A stretch of 64,000 nt of DNA, taken from JBEKHT01 sp050012135 (lineage in GTDB: Bacteria > Chloroflexota > Anaerolineae > Anaerolineales > RBG-16-64-43). Below the pieces are notes generated by a model that was given only the letters and a program-made list of their open reading frames with translations, was not told where the DNA came from and made no database searches. Below are positions 7,770 to 17,547 of this stretch, piece after piece. Each line of letters begins with the position of its first letter. Position 1 is the first letter of the stretch. Made by a program: the position numbers and the translations under genes. The stretch spans positions 9,119-73,118 of the forward strand of contig JBEKHT010000009.1 in NCBI GenBank assembly GCA_050012135.1, in the 5' to 3' direction.

Positions 7770-8319
7770 TCGCCCTCACTCCCGGCCCAGCAAGGTCGAG
7801 GCTGGCCCCGGTTCATGGCTTCATCCCAAGACCGGCGGGCCAGTCTGCGGATAGGTCCGCAGGGCGAAAGATCGGCAGGGGCGGTCGAGAGGCGTTCGGG
7901 CTCCATGTCGCTGGGGCACGAGGCGGCCGATTTCCTGCCGGAACCGGAGGGGATCGGACCCGGGAGGAGGATCAAAGCGGGGCCGCGCAGATCCTCCCGA
8001 GCGGAGGGGATTCGTGTAAGATCCAGGGGCCGGTCTGAATCGGAGCAGCAGATTCGTGCCCGTCGTCTGGGCCTTCCCCCGAGTGAAAAGGGCAATGCGG
8101 TTCCTCGGTCTTCTGAAGGACGAGCCAATTCCCAAGTCAGGGCCTCGCCGCAGGTGGACCCTCGATCCGCAGGAGGGACGGGCTGGCTCCTCCTGGGCCG
8201 CCCCAGAAGTGGGATGATCTCCTTCGCCGAAACGGTGCCTTCCCAAGCGTCAATCTGGGCTGCGATTGGAGCGCGGCAGATTGGCCCAAGCAGAGAGGTC
8301 TGCGTTGCGGGGTGGTGAG
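7770..8319. other. Gene-poor stretch before the methyltransferase
   Basis: About 550 bases. Open frames exist on both strands but have no family-like features and overlap each other; I see no gene, tRNA or strong hairpin here. Confidence 0.5.
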
Positions 8320-9105
8320 ATGCGCCGGTCCTTGAGTTTCGATCGGGCTGCTGAGATCTACGACCAGACCAGGGGGTTCCCGCCAGGAATCCCGCAGGCG
8401 GTTGTCTGCGCCCTGCGGGACCGCCTTTCGTCCCAGGACCAAGTCCTGGAGATCGGGGTGGGGACCGGCAGGATCGCCCGGCCGTTGCGGGCATCGGGGA
8501 TCCCCATAGTCGGCGTTGATCTCTCCCGCAAGATGTTGGCTCGGCTGGTGGAGACGACGGCCGGGGAGAGGGGCTTCCTTAGCCTGGTTGAGGGAGATAC
8601 CGTCTACCTCCCCTTTGCCAACCAGTCGTTTGCGACCGTCGTGGCGGTTCACGTCTTTCACCTGGTTGGGGATCTGCAAACCTGCGTTAAGAGTGTTCTT
8701 CGGGTTCTTACTCGCCCCGGGATGATTGCCATGGGTTGGCAATGGCATCCGCCCGATTCGGCTTCGGCGCAGGTGCGGATGCAATGGCGCTCGATCGTTC
8801 AAGCCCACGGCGTTGACCTATCTGGACCTGGGCTGAGAGGAATGGGACCTGCCGCCCAACTTCTCCAAGAGCACGCCCTGCACTCCGAGGAGGCCGTGGC
8901 GGCGGAATGGGATGTGAGCCGTTCGCCCTCGCAAATTGTAGACGAGATCGGCCGGAGGGCTCATTCTTCTGCCTGGGCTGTTCCGGATGAGATCTTCCCA
9001 CAGTGCTATGGGGAGTTGGTCGCGTGGGCTCGGGACGCCATCCCCCATTGGGACGAGCCTCGAGCCGATCTTCGCAGATTTGTTTGGCGTTTCTTTTGGT
9101 TCTGA
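8320..9105 (+). CDS. Class I SAM-dependent methyltransferase
   Basis: 261 residues. Rossmann-fold motif I is VLEIGVGTGRIARPL (about 43-57), motif II VGVDLSRKML, motif III EGDTVYLPFANQSFATVVAVHVFHL, typical of the UbiE/Methyltransf_11 group. The N-terminal FDRAAEIYDQTRGFPPG is also usual for this group. The C-terminal half (helical, WRSIVQAHG onward) would define substrate but is not recognisable. Start ATG 8320 follows a GGTGG-type ribosome site; an upstream in-frame start at 8266 lacks family support. It converges on the DedA gene. Confidence 0.85.
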   Translation: MRRSLSFDRAAEIYDQTRGFPPGIPQAVVCALRDRLSSQDQVLEIGVGTGRIARPLRASGIPIVGVDLSRKMLARLVETTAGERGFLSLVEGDTVYLPFANQSFATVVAVHVFHLVGDLQTCVKSVLRVLTRPGMIAMGWQWHPPDSASAQVRMQWRSIVQAHGVDLSGPGLRGMGPAAQLLQEHALHSEEAVAAEWDVSRSPSQIVDEIGRRAHSSAWAVPDEIFPQCYGELVAWARDAIPHWDEPRADLRRFVWRFFWF

Positions 9106-9129
9106 TCCCTCGGTCTCGTGGGGCCAGAT

Positions 9130-9807
9130 CTAGGGCTCGCGGAAGTCCGGAACGTCCGGGGGAGTTTGGGGCTTGGGTCGGGGACGTACCCTCGCCAGCA
9201 ACCAGGCGAAGACCTCGCCACGGTACTCCTTCCACAGGTGGATGAGGCTGGGGAGAGCGGACACGATGATGACAATTGCCACGACCAGAAGAAAATAGTG
9301 ATCGATTCCTGGGACGGTCTCGCCGACGAAGTAGCCCGCCAATGTCACGCCGATCGCCCACAGGGCGCCGCCCATGGCATTGAAGAAAACGAATCGACGA
9401 TACTCCATCTCCACGGCGCCTGCCACAATCGGCGCAAAGGTGCGGATGAATGGCATGAACCGGGCGAGAACGATCGTCTTGCCACCATGTTGGTCGTAGA
9501 AGGACTTAGCCGCCAGAAGATTCCGCTTTCGAAAGAGCAGACTGTTCTCGCGCTTGAATATGGGTGGCCCGATCTTCTTCCCGAACCAATAGCCGACGTT
9601 ATCCCCCAGGATGGCCGCCACCGGGAGGGATAGCAGGAGCACCCACAGGCTCAATTCGCCGTGAGAGGCCAGCAAGCCCGCGGTCAGCAGGAGGCTATCT
9701 CCCGGAAAAAAGAAGCCGAAAAAGAGGCCGGACTCGCCAAAGATCACGGCCGCCAAGCCAATGTAGCCGATCGTCTGAATGAGCCTTACGAGATCTATGC
9801 CCAACAA
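9130..9807 (-). CDS. DedA-family membrane protein
   Basis: 225 residues with the DedA/VTT order: an N-terminal amphipathic helix, GFFFPGDSLLLTAGLLA, GDNVGYWFGKKIG, and the conserved ARFMPFIRTFAPIVAG with its essential Arg, then two closing membrane helices. Many bacterial DedA proteins are undecaprenyl-phosphate or phospholipid flippases that support the membrane potential. The open frame continues far upstream through the IS element without ATG in the right place; TTG at 9807 (or 9804), preceded by GGAG, is the most likely start. A TATAAT box lies at 9853-9858. The IS30 element begins 90 bases upstream and may affect its promoter. Confidence 0.87.
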   Translation of the reverse strand: MLGIDLVRLIQTIGYIGLAAVIFGESGLFFGFFFPGDSLLLTAGLLASHGELSLWVLLLSLPVAAILGDNVGYWFGKKIGPPIFKRENSLLFRKRNLLAAKSFYDQHGGKTIVLARFMPFIRTFAPIVAGAVEMEYRRFVFFNAMGGALWAIGVTLAGYFVGETVPGIDHYFLLVVAIVIIVSALPSLIHLWKEYRGEVFAWLLARVRPRPKPQTPPDVPDFREP

Positions 9808-9852
9808 GGAGGATCTCCATTCCTTTTCGGTTTGCGGCCCAGGAGCCTGCAG

Positions 9853-9858
9853 ATTATA
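9853..9858 (-). promoter_or_regulatory. -10 box of the dedA gene
   Basis: Minus-strand TATAAT, 45 bases before the TTG start and 39 bases from the IS edge. No good -35 is visible. Confidence 0.45.
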
Positions 9859-9897
9859 TCCCACAAGATCCGGAGCCTCCGGGCTCCCGAGTTCTAA

Positions 9898-9911
9898 TTC
9901 TAAGTGCAACG
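9898..9911 (+). repeat. Left terminal inverted repeat of the IS30 element
   Basis: TTCTAAGTGCAACG; its exact reverse complement is at 10985-10998. Confidence 0.85.
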
Positions 9912-9930
9912 CTATGAGGACAATAGCGTT

Positions 9931-9956
9931 GCCTGCCCTAGGCCGGCAGGCCTGGG
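9931..9956. repeat. Short GC palindrome, copy 1
   Basis: Stem GCCTGCC / GGCAGGC around a CTAGGCC loop, then CCTGGG. It lies between the IS left end and the transposase ATG. The build CCTGyC-(loop with GGCC)-GrCAGG-CCwGG is shared with copies 3 and 4. Confidence 0.7.
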
Positions 9957-10743
9957 TATGAAGACCTATGGCCATCTGTCCAGGGACGAGCGCATGCTTG
10001 TTTTCCAGTGGATTCGGGCAGGCTGCTCCCAGGCTGAGGTCGCCCGTCGCCTGGGACGGGACAAGGGTACGGTCAGCCGCGAGCTCCGCCGGAAGGCAGT
10101 AACCCCTGTGGGGTACCTGCCCGACGTGGCCCAGGGCCGCTACCAGGCCCGGCGCCAGTGCTGCCGACCCCGATTGCGCCTGGCTTCTCGCGACCTGCGC
10201 CGAACTGTCCTCCTGCTGCTCGAGCGGGGCTGGTCGCCAGAGCAAATCGCCGGCCGACTTCGGGTGCAGGAGGGCAGAACCGTGGTCAACCATGAGACCC
10301 TCTACCGCTTTATCTACGACTCGCCCCTCGGCCGACAGCAGAAGCTCTATGAGTACCTGCGCCGGGGCAAGAAGAAGCGCAGCCGACGCCAGGGCCGCCG
10401 CGTGCAGGTTAGCCCTATTTCCAACCGCGTTTTCATCGATTCCCGTCCCCTCGCCGCCAACCAGCGCACTGAACCGGGACACTGGGAAACCGACTCGCTT
10501 CTCTACCCCTCCCAGCAAGCCTTAAACGTCCTGGTCGATCGCCACAGCCGTTTCACCCTGCTCACCAAGCTCACTGCTCGCACGGCTCAAGAAACCTCCC
10601 GCGTCCTCCTCCGACAGCTGGCCGCAAGACCCCTGCGAAGCATAACGGCCGACAATGGCAGCGAGTACGCTGACCACGAGCAGGTTTCGCAGATCCTGCA
10701 CATCCCCTTCTTCTTCTGCCACCCCTATCACTCCTGGGAGAAG

Positions 10744-10768
10744 CCTGCCCCGGGGGCTTAGGCCGGGG
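10744..10768. repeat. Short GC palindrome, copy 2 (frameshifting)
   Basis: 25 bases, CCCCGG / CCGGGG stem with a GGGCTTAGG loop, starting CCTGCC. It shifts the transposase frame by +1. Confidence 0.65.
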
Positions 10769-10780
10769 GGGACGGTCGAA

Positions 10781-10804
10781 CCTGTCCTGGCCGACAGGTC
10801 AGGA
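10781..10804. repeat. Short GC palindrome, copy 3 (in-frame)
   Basis: CCTGTC / GACAGG stem, loop CTGGCC, then TCAGG. 24 bases, so it adds eight residues (PVLADRSG) inside the conserved GTVE-NTNG motif without a frameshift. Confidence 0.75.
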
Positions 10805-10897
10805 AATACCAATGGTCTGGTCCGTCGCTACCTGCCCCACCGCACCGACTTACATCACGTCACCCAAGAGGACCTGGATGCGATCTCCAACGAGCTC

Positions 10898-10922
10898 CCT
10901 GGCCTGTCCGGCCAGGACAGGC
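10898..10922. repeat. Short GC palindrome, copy 4 (frameshifting, inverted)
   Basis: CCTGTCC / GGACAGG stem, loop GGCCA. It is nearly the reverse complement of copy 3, so the same element is present in both orientations. 25 bases, shifts frame by +1. Confidence 0.75.
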
Positions 10923-10984
10923 AACGACCGGCCCCGCAAATGCCTCGACTTCCTCACCCCAGCTGAGGTACTATGCGGCCACAC

Positions 10985-10998
10985 CGTTGCACTTAGAA
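10985..10998 (-). repeat. Right terminal inverted repeat of the IS30 element
   Basis: CGTTGCACTTAGAA, exact reverse complement of the left end; the transposase stop codon lies just outside it. Confidence 0.85.
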
Positions 10999-11094
10999 GT
11001 TGAATCCATGGCTTGACTTCAGACGAGTCGGGATCTCCCACAGGTCGTGCCCGGTCTTGGATCCCCCTGGGCCTTTGACTCCCCCTGGATTCAG

Positions 11095-11123
11095 TTGACA
11101 TGCCCGAATCTTGATCCTATACT
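11095..11123 (+). promoter_or_regulatory. Strong sigma-70 promoter of the acyl-CoA synthetase gene
   Basis: Perfect TTGACA (11095-11100), 17-base spacer, TATACT (11118-11123). It starts 97 bases after the IS right end, and a GGAGATAAGG ribosome site precedes ATG 11226. Confidence 0.85.
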
Positions 11124-11225
11124 GCCAATATCCACGTCCGATTCGCCCCGTCGCCTTTCCCGGCCCGTTGGACCAGAGCTGGGAATGGGCGCTCAACGCA
11201 ATCCGCATGGAGAGGAGATAAGGTC

Positions 11226-12917
11226 ATGGAGGCGAGACCCTGGCTAGAGCACTATGATCCTGGAGTTCCCCAAGAACTCCATTACCCGGAAGTCCCCTTG
11301 TTCGGACTGTTGGAGCAAGCGGCACGCGATCATCCCGCCGTGACCTGCACCCTCTTCCGCGGCGCCCGCATTACCTACCAGCAGATGGACCAGCTCACCG
11401 ATCGGCTGGCGGCAGCCCTCGCGGACCTCGGCCTGAAGAAAGGGCAGCCGGTCGCGATCTTCATGCCCAACATCCCGCAGTTCGTGCTGGCTTTCTTCGG
11501 CATCCTCAAGGCCGGGGGAGTGGTGGTGGCCACGAACCCGCTCTACACGGCTCCCGAGATTGAGCATCAGATGAAAGACGCGGGCGCCGAGATCATGCTG
11601 GTCACGAGCAACTTCTACACCAAGATCAAGGAGGTGCAGCCGCGCACCCCGCTCAAGAAGCTGATCGTCACCAACATCAAGGAGGCCCTGCCGCCCGTTC
11701 TCCGGTTGCTTTTCACGGTGGCCAAGGAGAAGCAGGAGGGGCATCGCGTCCAACTTGCGGCCGGCGACTACTGGCTCAAAGACCTGCTGGCAGCGCACAA
11801 ACCCTCCCAGCGGCCGAAACTGGAAATCAACCCGGACGACATCGCCATTTTCCAGTACAGCGGGGGAACCACAGGCGTCTCCAAGGCGGCCGCCTCGCCA
11901 CATCGCAGTTTGGTTTCGGACACGATCGCCAGCCGCGACTGGGTGCCGCAGATCCGCCCCGGAAGAGAAATCATGTTAATGGCGCTTCCTCTGTTCCACG
12001 TGTTTGGAATGGTTACGGGGATGTGCTGGGCGATTGCCGGAGCTTGCCCCATGGTGATGATTGCCAACCCGCGGGATCTGGAGGATCTGCTCGGTTCCAT
12101 TCAGAAGTATCGTGCGACGATCTTCCCGGGTGTTCCCACCCTCTACAATGCCATCAACAACCACCCTGCGGTCAAAGCTGGTAAATACGACCTCAGTTCG
12201 ATTACGGTATGCATTTCCGGCTCAGCTCCTCTGATGAGGGAGACGAAAGAAACCTTCGAACGCCTCAGCGGAGGCAAGTTGTGCGAGGGCTACGGACTCT
12301 CGGAGGCGCCCACGGCCACCCACTGCAACCCGCTCAACGGGGTCAACAAAACGGGCTCCATCGGGATGCCCCTGCCTGGAGTGGATGCGCGCATCATCAG
12401 TCTGGACGACGGCCTGACTGTCCTGGGAGTGGGTGAGGTCGGCGAGTTGGTGGTCAAGGGCCCGATGGTGATGAAGGGCTACCACAACATGCCCACGGAG
12501 ACAGCCAACTCTCTGCGAAATGGCTGGCTGTACACAGGGGACATTGCCCGCATGGACGAGGATGGGTATTTCTACATCGTCGACCGCAAGAAGGAGATGA
12601 TCAAAGTCAGCGGCTACCAAGTCTGGCCACGGGAAGTGGAGGAGGCACTCACAGCGCACCCCAAAGTAATGGAGGCCGCGGCGGCGGGAGTACCGGACGC
12701 CTATCAGGGCGAAACCGTGAAGGCTTGGGTGGTCCTAAAACCGGGCCAGACCGCCACGGAGGATGAGCTGCGGACCTGGTGCCGGGACAAGTTGGCAAGG
12801 TTCAAGATTCCGAAGCAGATTGAGTTTCGCTCGGACCCTCTTCCCAAGACGACGGTTGGCAAGGTGCTGCGCCGCGAACTCGTCCGGGAGCACAAGGAAA
12901 AGGCGATACCGCGCTAG
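11226..12917 (+). CDS. fadD: Long-chain acyl-CoA synthetase (AMP-forming)
   Basis: 563 residues, full length for the ANL adenylating family. Motifs: the P-loop YSGGTTGVSKAA near 217, GYGLSEAPTATHCNP (A5) near 357, YTGDIARMDEDGYFYIVDRKKEMIK (A7/A8 hinge) near 437, and the C-terminal lysine in PKTTVGKVLRR. It activates fatty acids with ATP and CoA for beta-oxidation or lipid synthesis. The gene has its own strong promoter and terminator, so it is monocistronic. The P-loop has SKAA where GLSKGA-like sequences are commoner; still within the family. Substrate chain length cannot be read from the sequence. Confidence 0.9.
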   Translation: MEARPWLEHYDPGVPQELHYPEVPLFGLLEQAARDHPAVTCTLFRGARITYQQMDQLTDRLAAALADLGLKKGQPVAIFMPNIPQFVLAFFGILKAGGVVVATNPLYTAPEIEHQMKDAGAEIMLVTSNFYTKIKEVQPRTPLKKLIVTNIKEALPPVLRLLFTVAKEKQEGHRVQLAAGDYWLKDLLAAHKPSQRPKLEINPDDIAIFQYSGGTTGVSKAAASPHRSLVSDTIASRDWVPQIRPGREIMLMALPLFHVFGMVTGMCWAIAGACPMVMIANPRDLEDLLGSIQKYRATIFPGVPTLYNAINNHPAVKAGKYDLSSITVCISGSAPLMRETKETFERLSGGKLCEGYGLSEAPTATHCNPLNGVNKTGSIGMPLPGVDARIISLDDGLTVLGVGEVGELVVKGPMVMKGYHNMPTETANSLRNGWLYTGDIARMDEDGYFYIVDRKKEMIKVSGYQVWPREVEEALTAHPKVMEAAAAGVPDAYQGETVKAWVVLKPGQTATEDELRTWCRDKLARFKIPKQIEFRSDPLPKTTVGKVLRRELVREHKEKAIPR

Positions 12918-12939
12918 GTTGCGCCAAGCCCATACGATA

Positions 12940-12973
12940 AGGCGCGCCGGAGGTACCTCCGGCGCGCCAGTTT
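12940..12973 (+). terminator. Intrinsic terminator of the acyl-CoA synthetase gene
   Basis: 14-bp self-complementary arms (12940-12953, 12954-12967) followed by AGTTTT. It lies 22 bases after the stop and 23 bases from the convergent ftsH stop; it may work for both. Confidence 0.8.
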
Positions 12974-12996
12974 TCGCTTGAAAACTGAAATCCTGC

Positions 12997-14871
<1,875 letters not shown>

Positions 14872-14925
14872 TTCGCCCTCCGCCGAATCCGGCACACACA
14901 AACTGCAATATGAATATAGTAACTC

Positions 14926-14934
14926 ATTATACCA
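14926..14934 (-). promoter_or_regulatory. Extended -10 promoter of ftsH
   Basis: Minus-strand TGGTATAAT, a consensus TGn extended -10, 55 bases before the GTG start. The -35 is weak, as allowed for this promoter type. Confidence 0.65.
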
Positions 14935-15024
14935 AACCGGACATCAGAAGGCTGTAAACACGCCGCCGGCACCCCTGCAGCCAAGTAGGGCGCCGTGGGA
15001 CCGCCAAATCCCTGAGAATCAGGC

Positions 15025-16050
15025 TTAGGGGGTGGGGGGGTGATACGCAAGGTAGACCCAAACCCACAAGGGGACAAGGCCGCCAACGGCCACCAGGGCG
15101 AGAAAACCCAGTCCCACCGCCTTCCAGTCAATTCTCCCCTCGCCCTCCGCCGCTGGAGCCTCTTCCGGCCCAGCGGAAGCTGTCTGGACCTCCGTTCGCG
15201 CCGGGGGGGAGGGTAGGAGATCGAACCTCAAAACGGCGGCTAGCCTGCGGAGGGCGATTGCCGCCTCGTTTCCATCCTGGTATCGCGCCCCGGGGTCCTT
15301 CTCCAGCATTCGGTCGACCAGGGCTTCGACGGAGCGAGGCAGATTGGGAACCAATGCTCCCAAGGGAGGCGGAGCGTGACTTAGGTGCTCGAGAGCCAGG
15401 GTACGTGGATCCTGTCCTGGGAAGGGAAGCCGCCCGGCTAGCATTTCAAAAAGGACAACCCCCAAGGAGTAGATATCACTGGAAGGGGCCGGGTTCCCGC
15501 CGGCCGCCTGCTCGGGGGAGAAGTACTGGGGGGTGGCCCATGGCTCGTCTTGGGGAACATGAGCCTTGTCCGAGAACAGCTGTGCGACGCCAAAATCGGT
15601 CAGCTTGGCCAGACCGGATTGAGCCAGGAGCACATTCTGCGGCTTGACGTCGCAATGAACGAGCCCGGCATTGTGCGCGTGGCCCAGGCCTTCGCTGATT
15701 TGCCAGGCAATGCGGAGTGCTTCGGCAACTGCAATTGGGCCGCGCTGTCGAAGGCGTGCCTTCAGATCGACACCCTCGACCAGTTCGAGGACGATGAAAT
15801 AGTGGCTTCCCTCGACGCCGAAATCAAGGAGGGCCACAAGATTGGGATGCGAGAGCCTGGCAATGGCCTGGGCTTCCCTGAGAAACCTCCGCCGAAATCG
15901 AGGCCAATGGGTGAGTTCCTCGCGCAATACCTTCACTGCGACGGGCGCGCCGGACTCCAAATCCAAGGCTCGATAGAGACTTGCAGTCGCGCCCGAACCC
16001 ATCAGCCCTTTGAGCTGGTAGCGGCCTCCAAGGGTCGGCAGTTCATTCAT
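15025..16050 (-). CDS. Hanks-type Ser/Thr protein kinase with C-terminal membrane anchor
   Basis: 341 residues. N-terminal kinase lobe with GSGATASLY glycine loop, VAVKVL lysine near 40, and catalytic loop VHCDVKPQN near 134, followed by DFG (TDFGVAQ), a PE motif (YFSPEQAA) and SDIYSLGVVLFEML. The usual HRD is HCD, so the RD arginine is lost, which often means activation not dependent on activation-loop phosphorylation. After an Ala/Pro-rich linker a single membrane helix (about 316-338) ends the protein, with only a few residues outside: no PASTA or other sensor domain. Divergent from the lipid kinase gene. Confidence 0.9.
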   Translation of the reverse strand: MNELPTLGGRYQLKGLMGSGATASLYRALDLESGAPVAVKVLREELTHWPRFRRRFLREAQAIARLSHPNLVALLDFGVEGSHYFIVLELVEGVDLKARLRQRGPIAVAEALRIAWQISEGLGHAHNAGLVHCDVKPQNVLLAQSGLAKLTDFGVAQLFSDKAHVPQDEPWATPQYFSPEQAAGGNPAPSSDIYSLGVVLFEMLAGRLPFPGQDPRTLALEHLSHAPPPLGALVPNLPRSVEALVDRMLEKDPGARYQDGNEAAIALRRLAAVLRFDLLPSPPARTEVQTASAGPEEAPAAEGEGRIDWKAVGLGFLALVAVGGLVPLWVWVYLAYHPPTP

Positions 16051-16061
16051 CTCGGCCCCAT

Positions 16062-16067
16062 TCTATA
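16062..16067 (-). promoter_or_regulatory. Possible -10 box of the kinase gene
   Basis: Minus-strand TATAGA, 11 bases before the kinase ATG; the transcript leader would be only a few bases. Confidence 0.35.
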
Positions 16068-16112
16068 CCCAGGGGGTGCCGGGGGGGCCCAAAGTGCTTC
16101 CTTTCGCTGATG

Positions 16113-16118
16113 TATAAT
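16113..16118 (+). promoter_or_regulatory. -10 box of the lipid kinase gene
   Basis: Perfect TATAAT, 30 bases before the chosen ATG 16149. It excludes an in-frame ATG at 16110, which would lie over the box itself. Confidence 0.6.
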
Positions 16119-16148
16119 TCCGCCGCCGATTTCCGTGGAATTCAGTCG

Positions 16149-17114
16149 ATGACCATTCGCGCTCGGCTCCTCCACAACCCTGTGGCCGGCACCATGCCAT
16201 CTCGTCGGTTCGTCCAACGGGCCGAACGCGTGCTGCGCCGCCTGGGGTGGGAGATCGAGGTGTCCTCGACCTCTTCCCAGGAGGAGGTGGCCCAGATCGC
16301 CTGGCAATCAGCCAAGGAACGTTTCGACGTGTTCGTCGTGGCGGGAGGCGACGGAACGATTGGACAAGCCGCGAGTGGCTTGGCGGGCAGCAATACGGCC
16401 CTGGCCGTACTCCCCTCCGGCACAGCCAATGTTTGGGCCCAGGAATTGCGTCTCCCCCGATTGGGCTGGTTGAATTGGTTTGCTCTGGAAAGTGCCGCCA
16501 ATCAACTGGCCCACGGCCAGTACATGCGAATGGACCTCGGGTCTTGCAACGAGCATGCTTTTCTGCTTTGGGCGGGAGTTGGGCTCGACGCGGAAGTGGT
16601 CCGAAGACTGGAGCCCCTCCGCAAGGGCGAGCGGAAGTTTGCTTTCGCCTCGTACTTTGCCACCGCAGTCTGGAGGGCCTTGGATTGGCGTGGGGTGGAC
16701 ATGCGGGTGACGACCAACCGGGAAACTGTTCAGGGTCACTTCCTTTTGGCCGTGGCCTCCAACATTCATGCCTACGGCGGGGGCTTGTTCCGGTTGGCGC
16801 CCGAGGCGCGAGTTGATGATGGCCAAATGGACCTGTGGTTGTTTGAGGGGCACTCCTTCCCCGAGACCCTCCAGCGTGCCTGGGATCTGTACACGGGACG
16901 ACACGTCACCGATTCCCACGTGCGGCGCCTGCGATTTCAAACCCTCCGCCTGGAGGCCGACGGGCTGGCAGGGGTTCAAATCGACGGGGAGCCGAGAGGG
17001 GGGACGTTCCCGATTGAGATGAGTGTGCGGCCATTGGCCCTCAAGGTGCTGGTCCCGAGAGGACTTCCCACTCGGCTGTTTGTCCAGGAGAAGGGTGAGG
17101 CGGTGTCAGCTTGA
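16149..17114 (+). CDS. Diacylglycerol/lipid kinase (DAGK catalytic family, YegS/DgkB-like)
   Basis: 321 residues. The nucleotide-binding GGDGT lies in VVAGGDGTIGQAASGL near 62-77, followed by LAVLPSGTANVWAQEL, the two signatures of the DAGK catalytic domain, and the C-terminal half ends with QIDGEPRGG as in YegS/DgkB. These enzymes phosphorylate diacylglycerol or related lipids at the membrane. The start at 16149 is set by the TATAAT box at 16113. It is followed 110 bases later by secG with a promoter of its own. Confidence 0.9.
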   Translation: MTIRARLLHNPVAGTMPSRRFVQRAERVLRRLGWEIEVSSTSSQEEVAQIAWQSAKERFDVFVVAGGDGTIGQAASGLAGSNTALAVLPSGTANVWAQELRLPRLGWLNWFALESAANQLAHGQYMRMDLGSCNEHAFLLWAGVGLDAEVVRRLEPLRKGERKFAFASYFATAVWRALDWRGVDMRVTTNRETVQGHFLLAVASNIHAYGGGLFRLAPEARVDDGQMDLWLFEGHSFPETLQRAWDLYTGRHVTDSHVRRLRFQTLRLEADGLAGVQIDGEPRGGTFPIEMSVRPLALKVLVPRGLPTRLFVQEKGEAVSA

Positions 17115-17177
17115 ATCTCCGCGGGACGCAACGCGGCAAGGGACGTCTGGAGGTGAGGCCGACCCTTGGGCAAGGAC

Positions 17178-17186
17178 TGATATAAT
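17178..17186 (+). promoter_or_regulatory. Extended -10 promoter of secG
   Basis: TGATATAAT: consensus TGn plus TATAAT (17181-17186). GGGAGG at 17215-17220 is the ribosome site. Confidence 0.65.
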
Positions 17187-17224
17187 CCGGCTCAACTCGA
17201 GGTTGTTTGGGTTCGGGAGGCGTT

Positions 17225-17449
17225 GTGGCAATTTATCTGAACTTGGCGCAGATTGTGATGGGGATCGCCCTCATCCTCTCGATTGTCCTGCAAAGCAAGG
17301 AGGCCGGGCTGGGGGGCCTGATGGGGGGCGAAGCCGGGGGTGTTTTTCGAGCCCGTCGTGGGGTCGAGAGGACTCTCTTCCAGGTCACCATCGTGCTCAG
17401 CATTCTCTTCTTCGCCCTAGCCATGCTCAACGTGCTGTACGCGGGCTAG
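17225..17449 (+). CDS. secG: Preprotein translocase subunit SecG
   Basis: 74 residues, two membrane helices (YLNLAQIVMGIALILSIVLQ and VTIVLSILFFALAMLNVLY) joined by the glycine-rich loop SKEAGLGGLMGGEAGGVFRARRG, the SecG signature. SecG sits beside SecY/SecE and helps SecA-driven export. Start GTG 17225 follows GGGAGG and places the first helix near the N-terminus. Confidence 0.92.
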   Translation: MAIYLNLAQIVMGIALILSIVLQSKEAGLGGLMGGEAGGVFRARRGVERTLFQVTIVLSILFFALAMLNVLYAG

Positions 17450-17547
17450 CGGGATCCAGCCTGCTCTGCCTCGCGACCGGGGAGGGCGGCGGTCCATGAG
17501 GCCCTCCAGTTCTCCCTGACCCCTCCAAACGAGTTTGCTCCCAGGCA

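Larger units (their letters stand above)
9898..10998 (+). mobile_element. IS30-family insertion sequence, decayed
   Basis: 1101-bp element bounded by a 14-bp perfect inverted repeat (9898-9911 and 10985-10998) and containing one IS30-type transposase frame. I found no certain target-site duplication. The transposase is broken by short palindromic insertions, so the element is probably unable to move by itself. It sits between the divergently read dedA and acyl-CoA synthetase genes. Confidence 0.88.
9958..11003 (+). pseudogene. IS30-family transposase, disrupted by palindromic insertions
   Basis: Starts at ATG 9958 with the IS30 N-terminal HTH (SRDERMLVFQWIRAGCSQAEVARRLGRD region) and a DDE core: first Asp in HWETDSLL, second in ADNGSEY, and glutamate expected in the GTVEN block. 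The original frame stops at 10759-10761 because a 25-base palindrome is inserted after YHSWEK (10744-10768). The GTVE motif resumes in the next frame, is split by a 24-base in-frame palindrome from NTNGLVRRYLP, and the frame shifts again at a third insertion (10898-10922) before NDRPRKCLDFLTPAEV and VALRS. Removing the three inserts restores one continuous transposase of about 320 residues, so decay is by insertion and not by point mutation. Confidence 0.85.

Noticed and set aside
9808..10518. Upstream extension of the dedA reading frame through the IS30 transposase
   Set aside because: The extension is antisense to a clear transposase and ends at the family's normal N-terminus; TTG 9807 with GGAG is a sufficient start.
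16110..16112. In-frame ATG upstream of the lipid kinase start
   Set aside because: It overlaps the TATAAT box; the downstream ATG 16149 fits transcription and family length.
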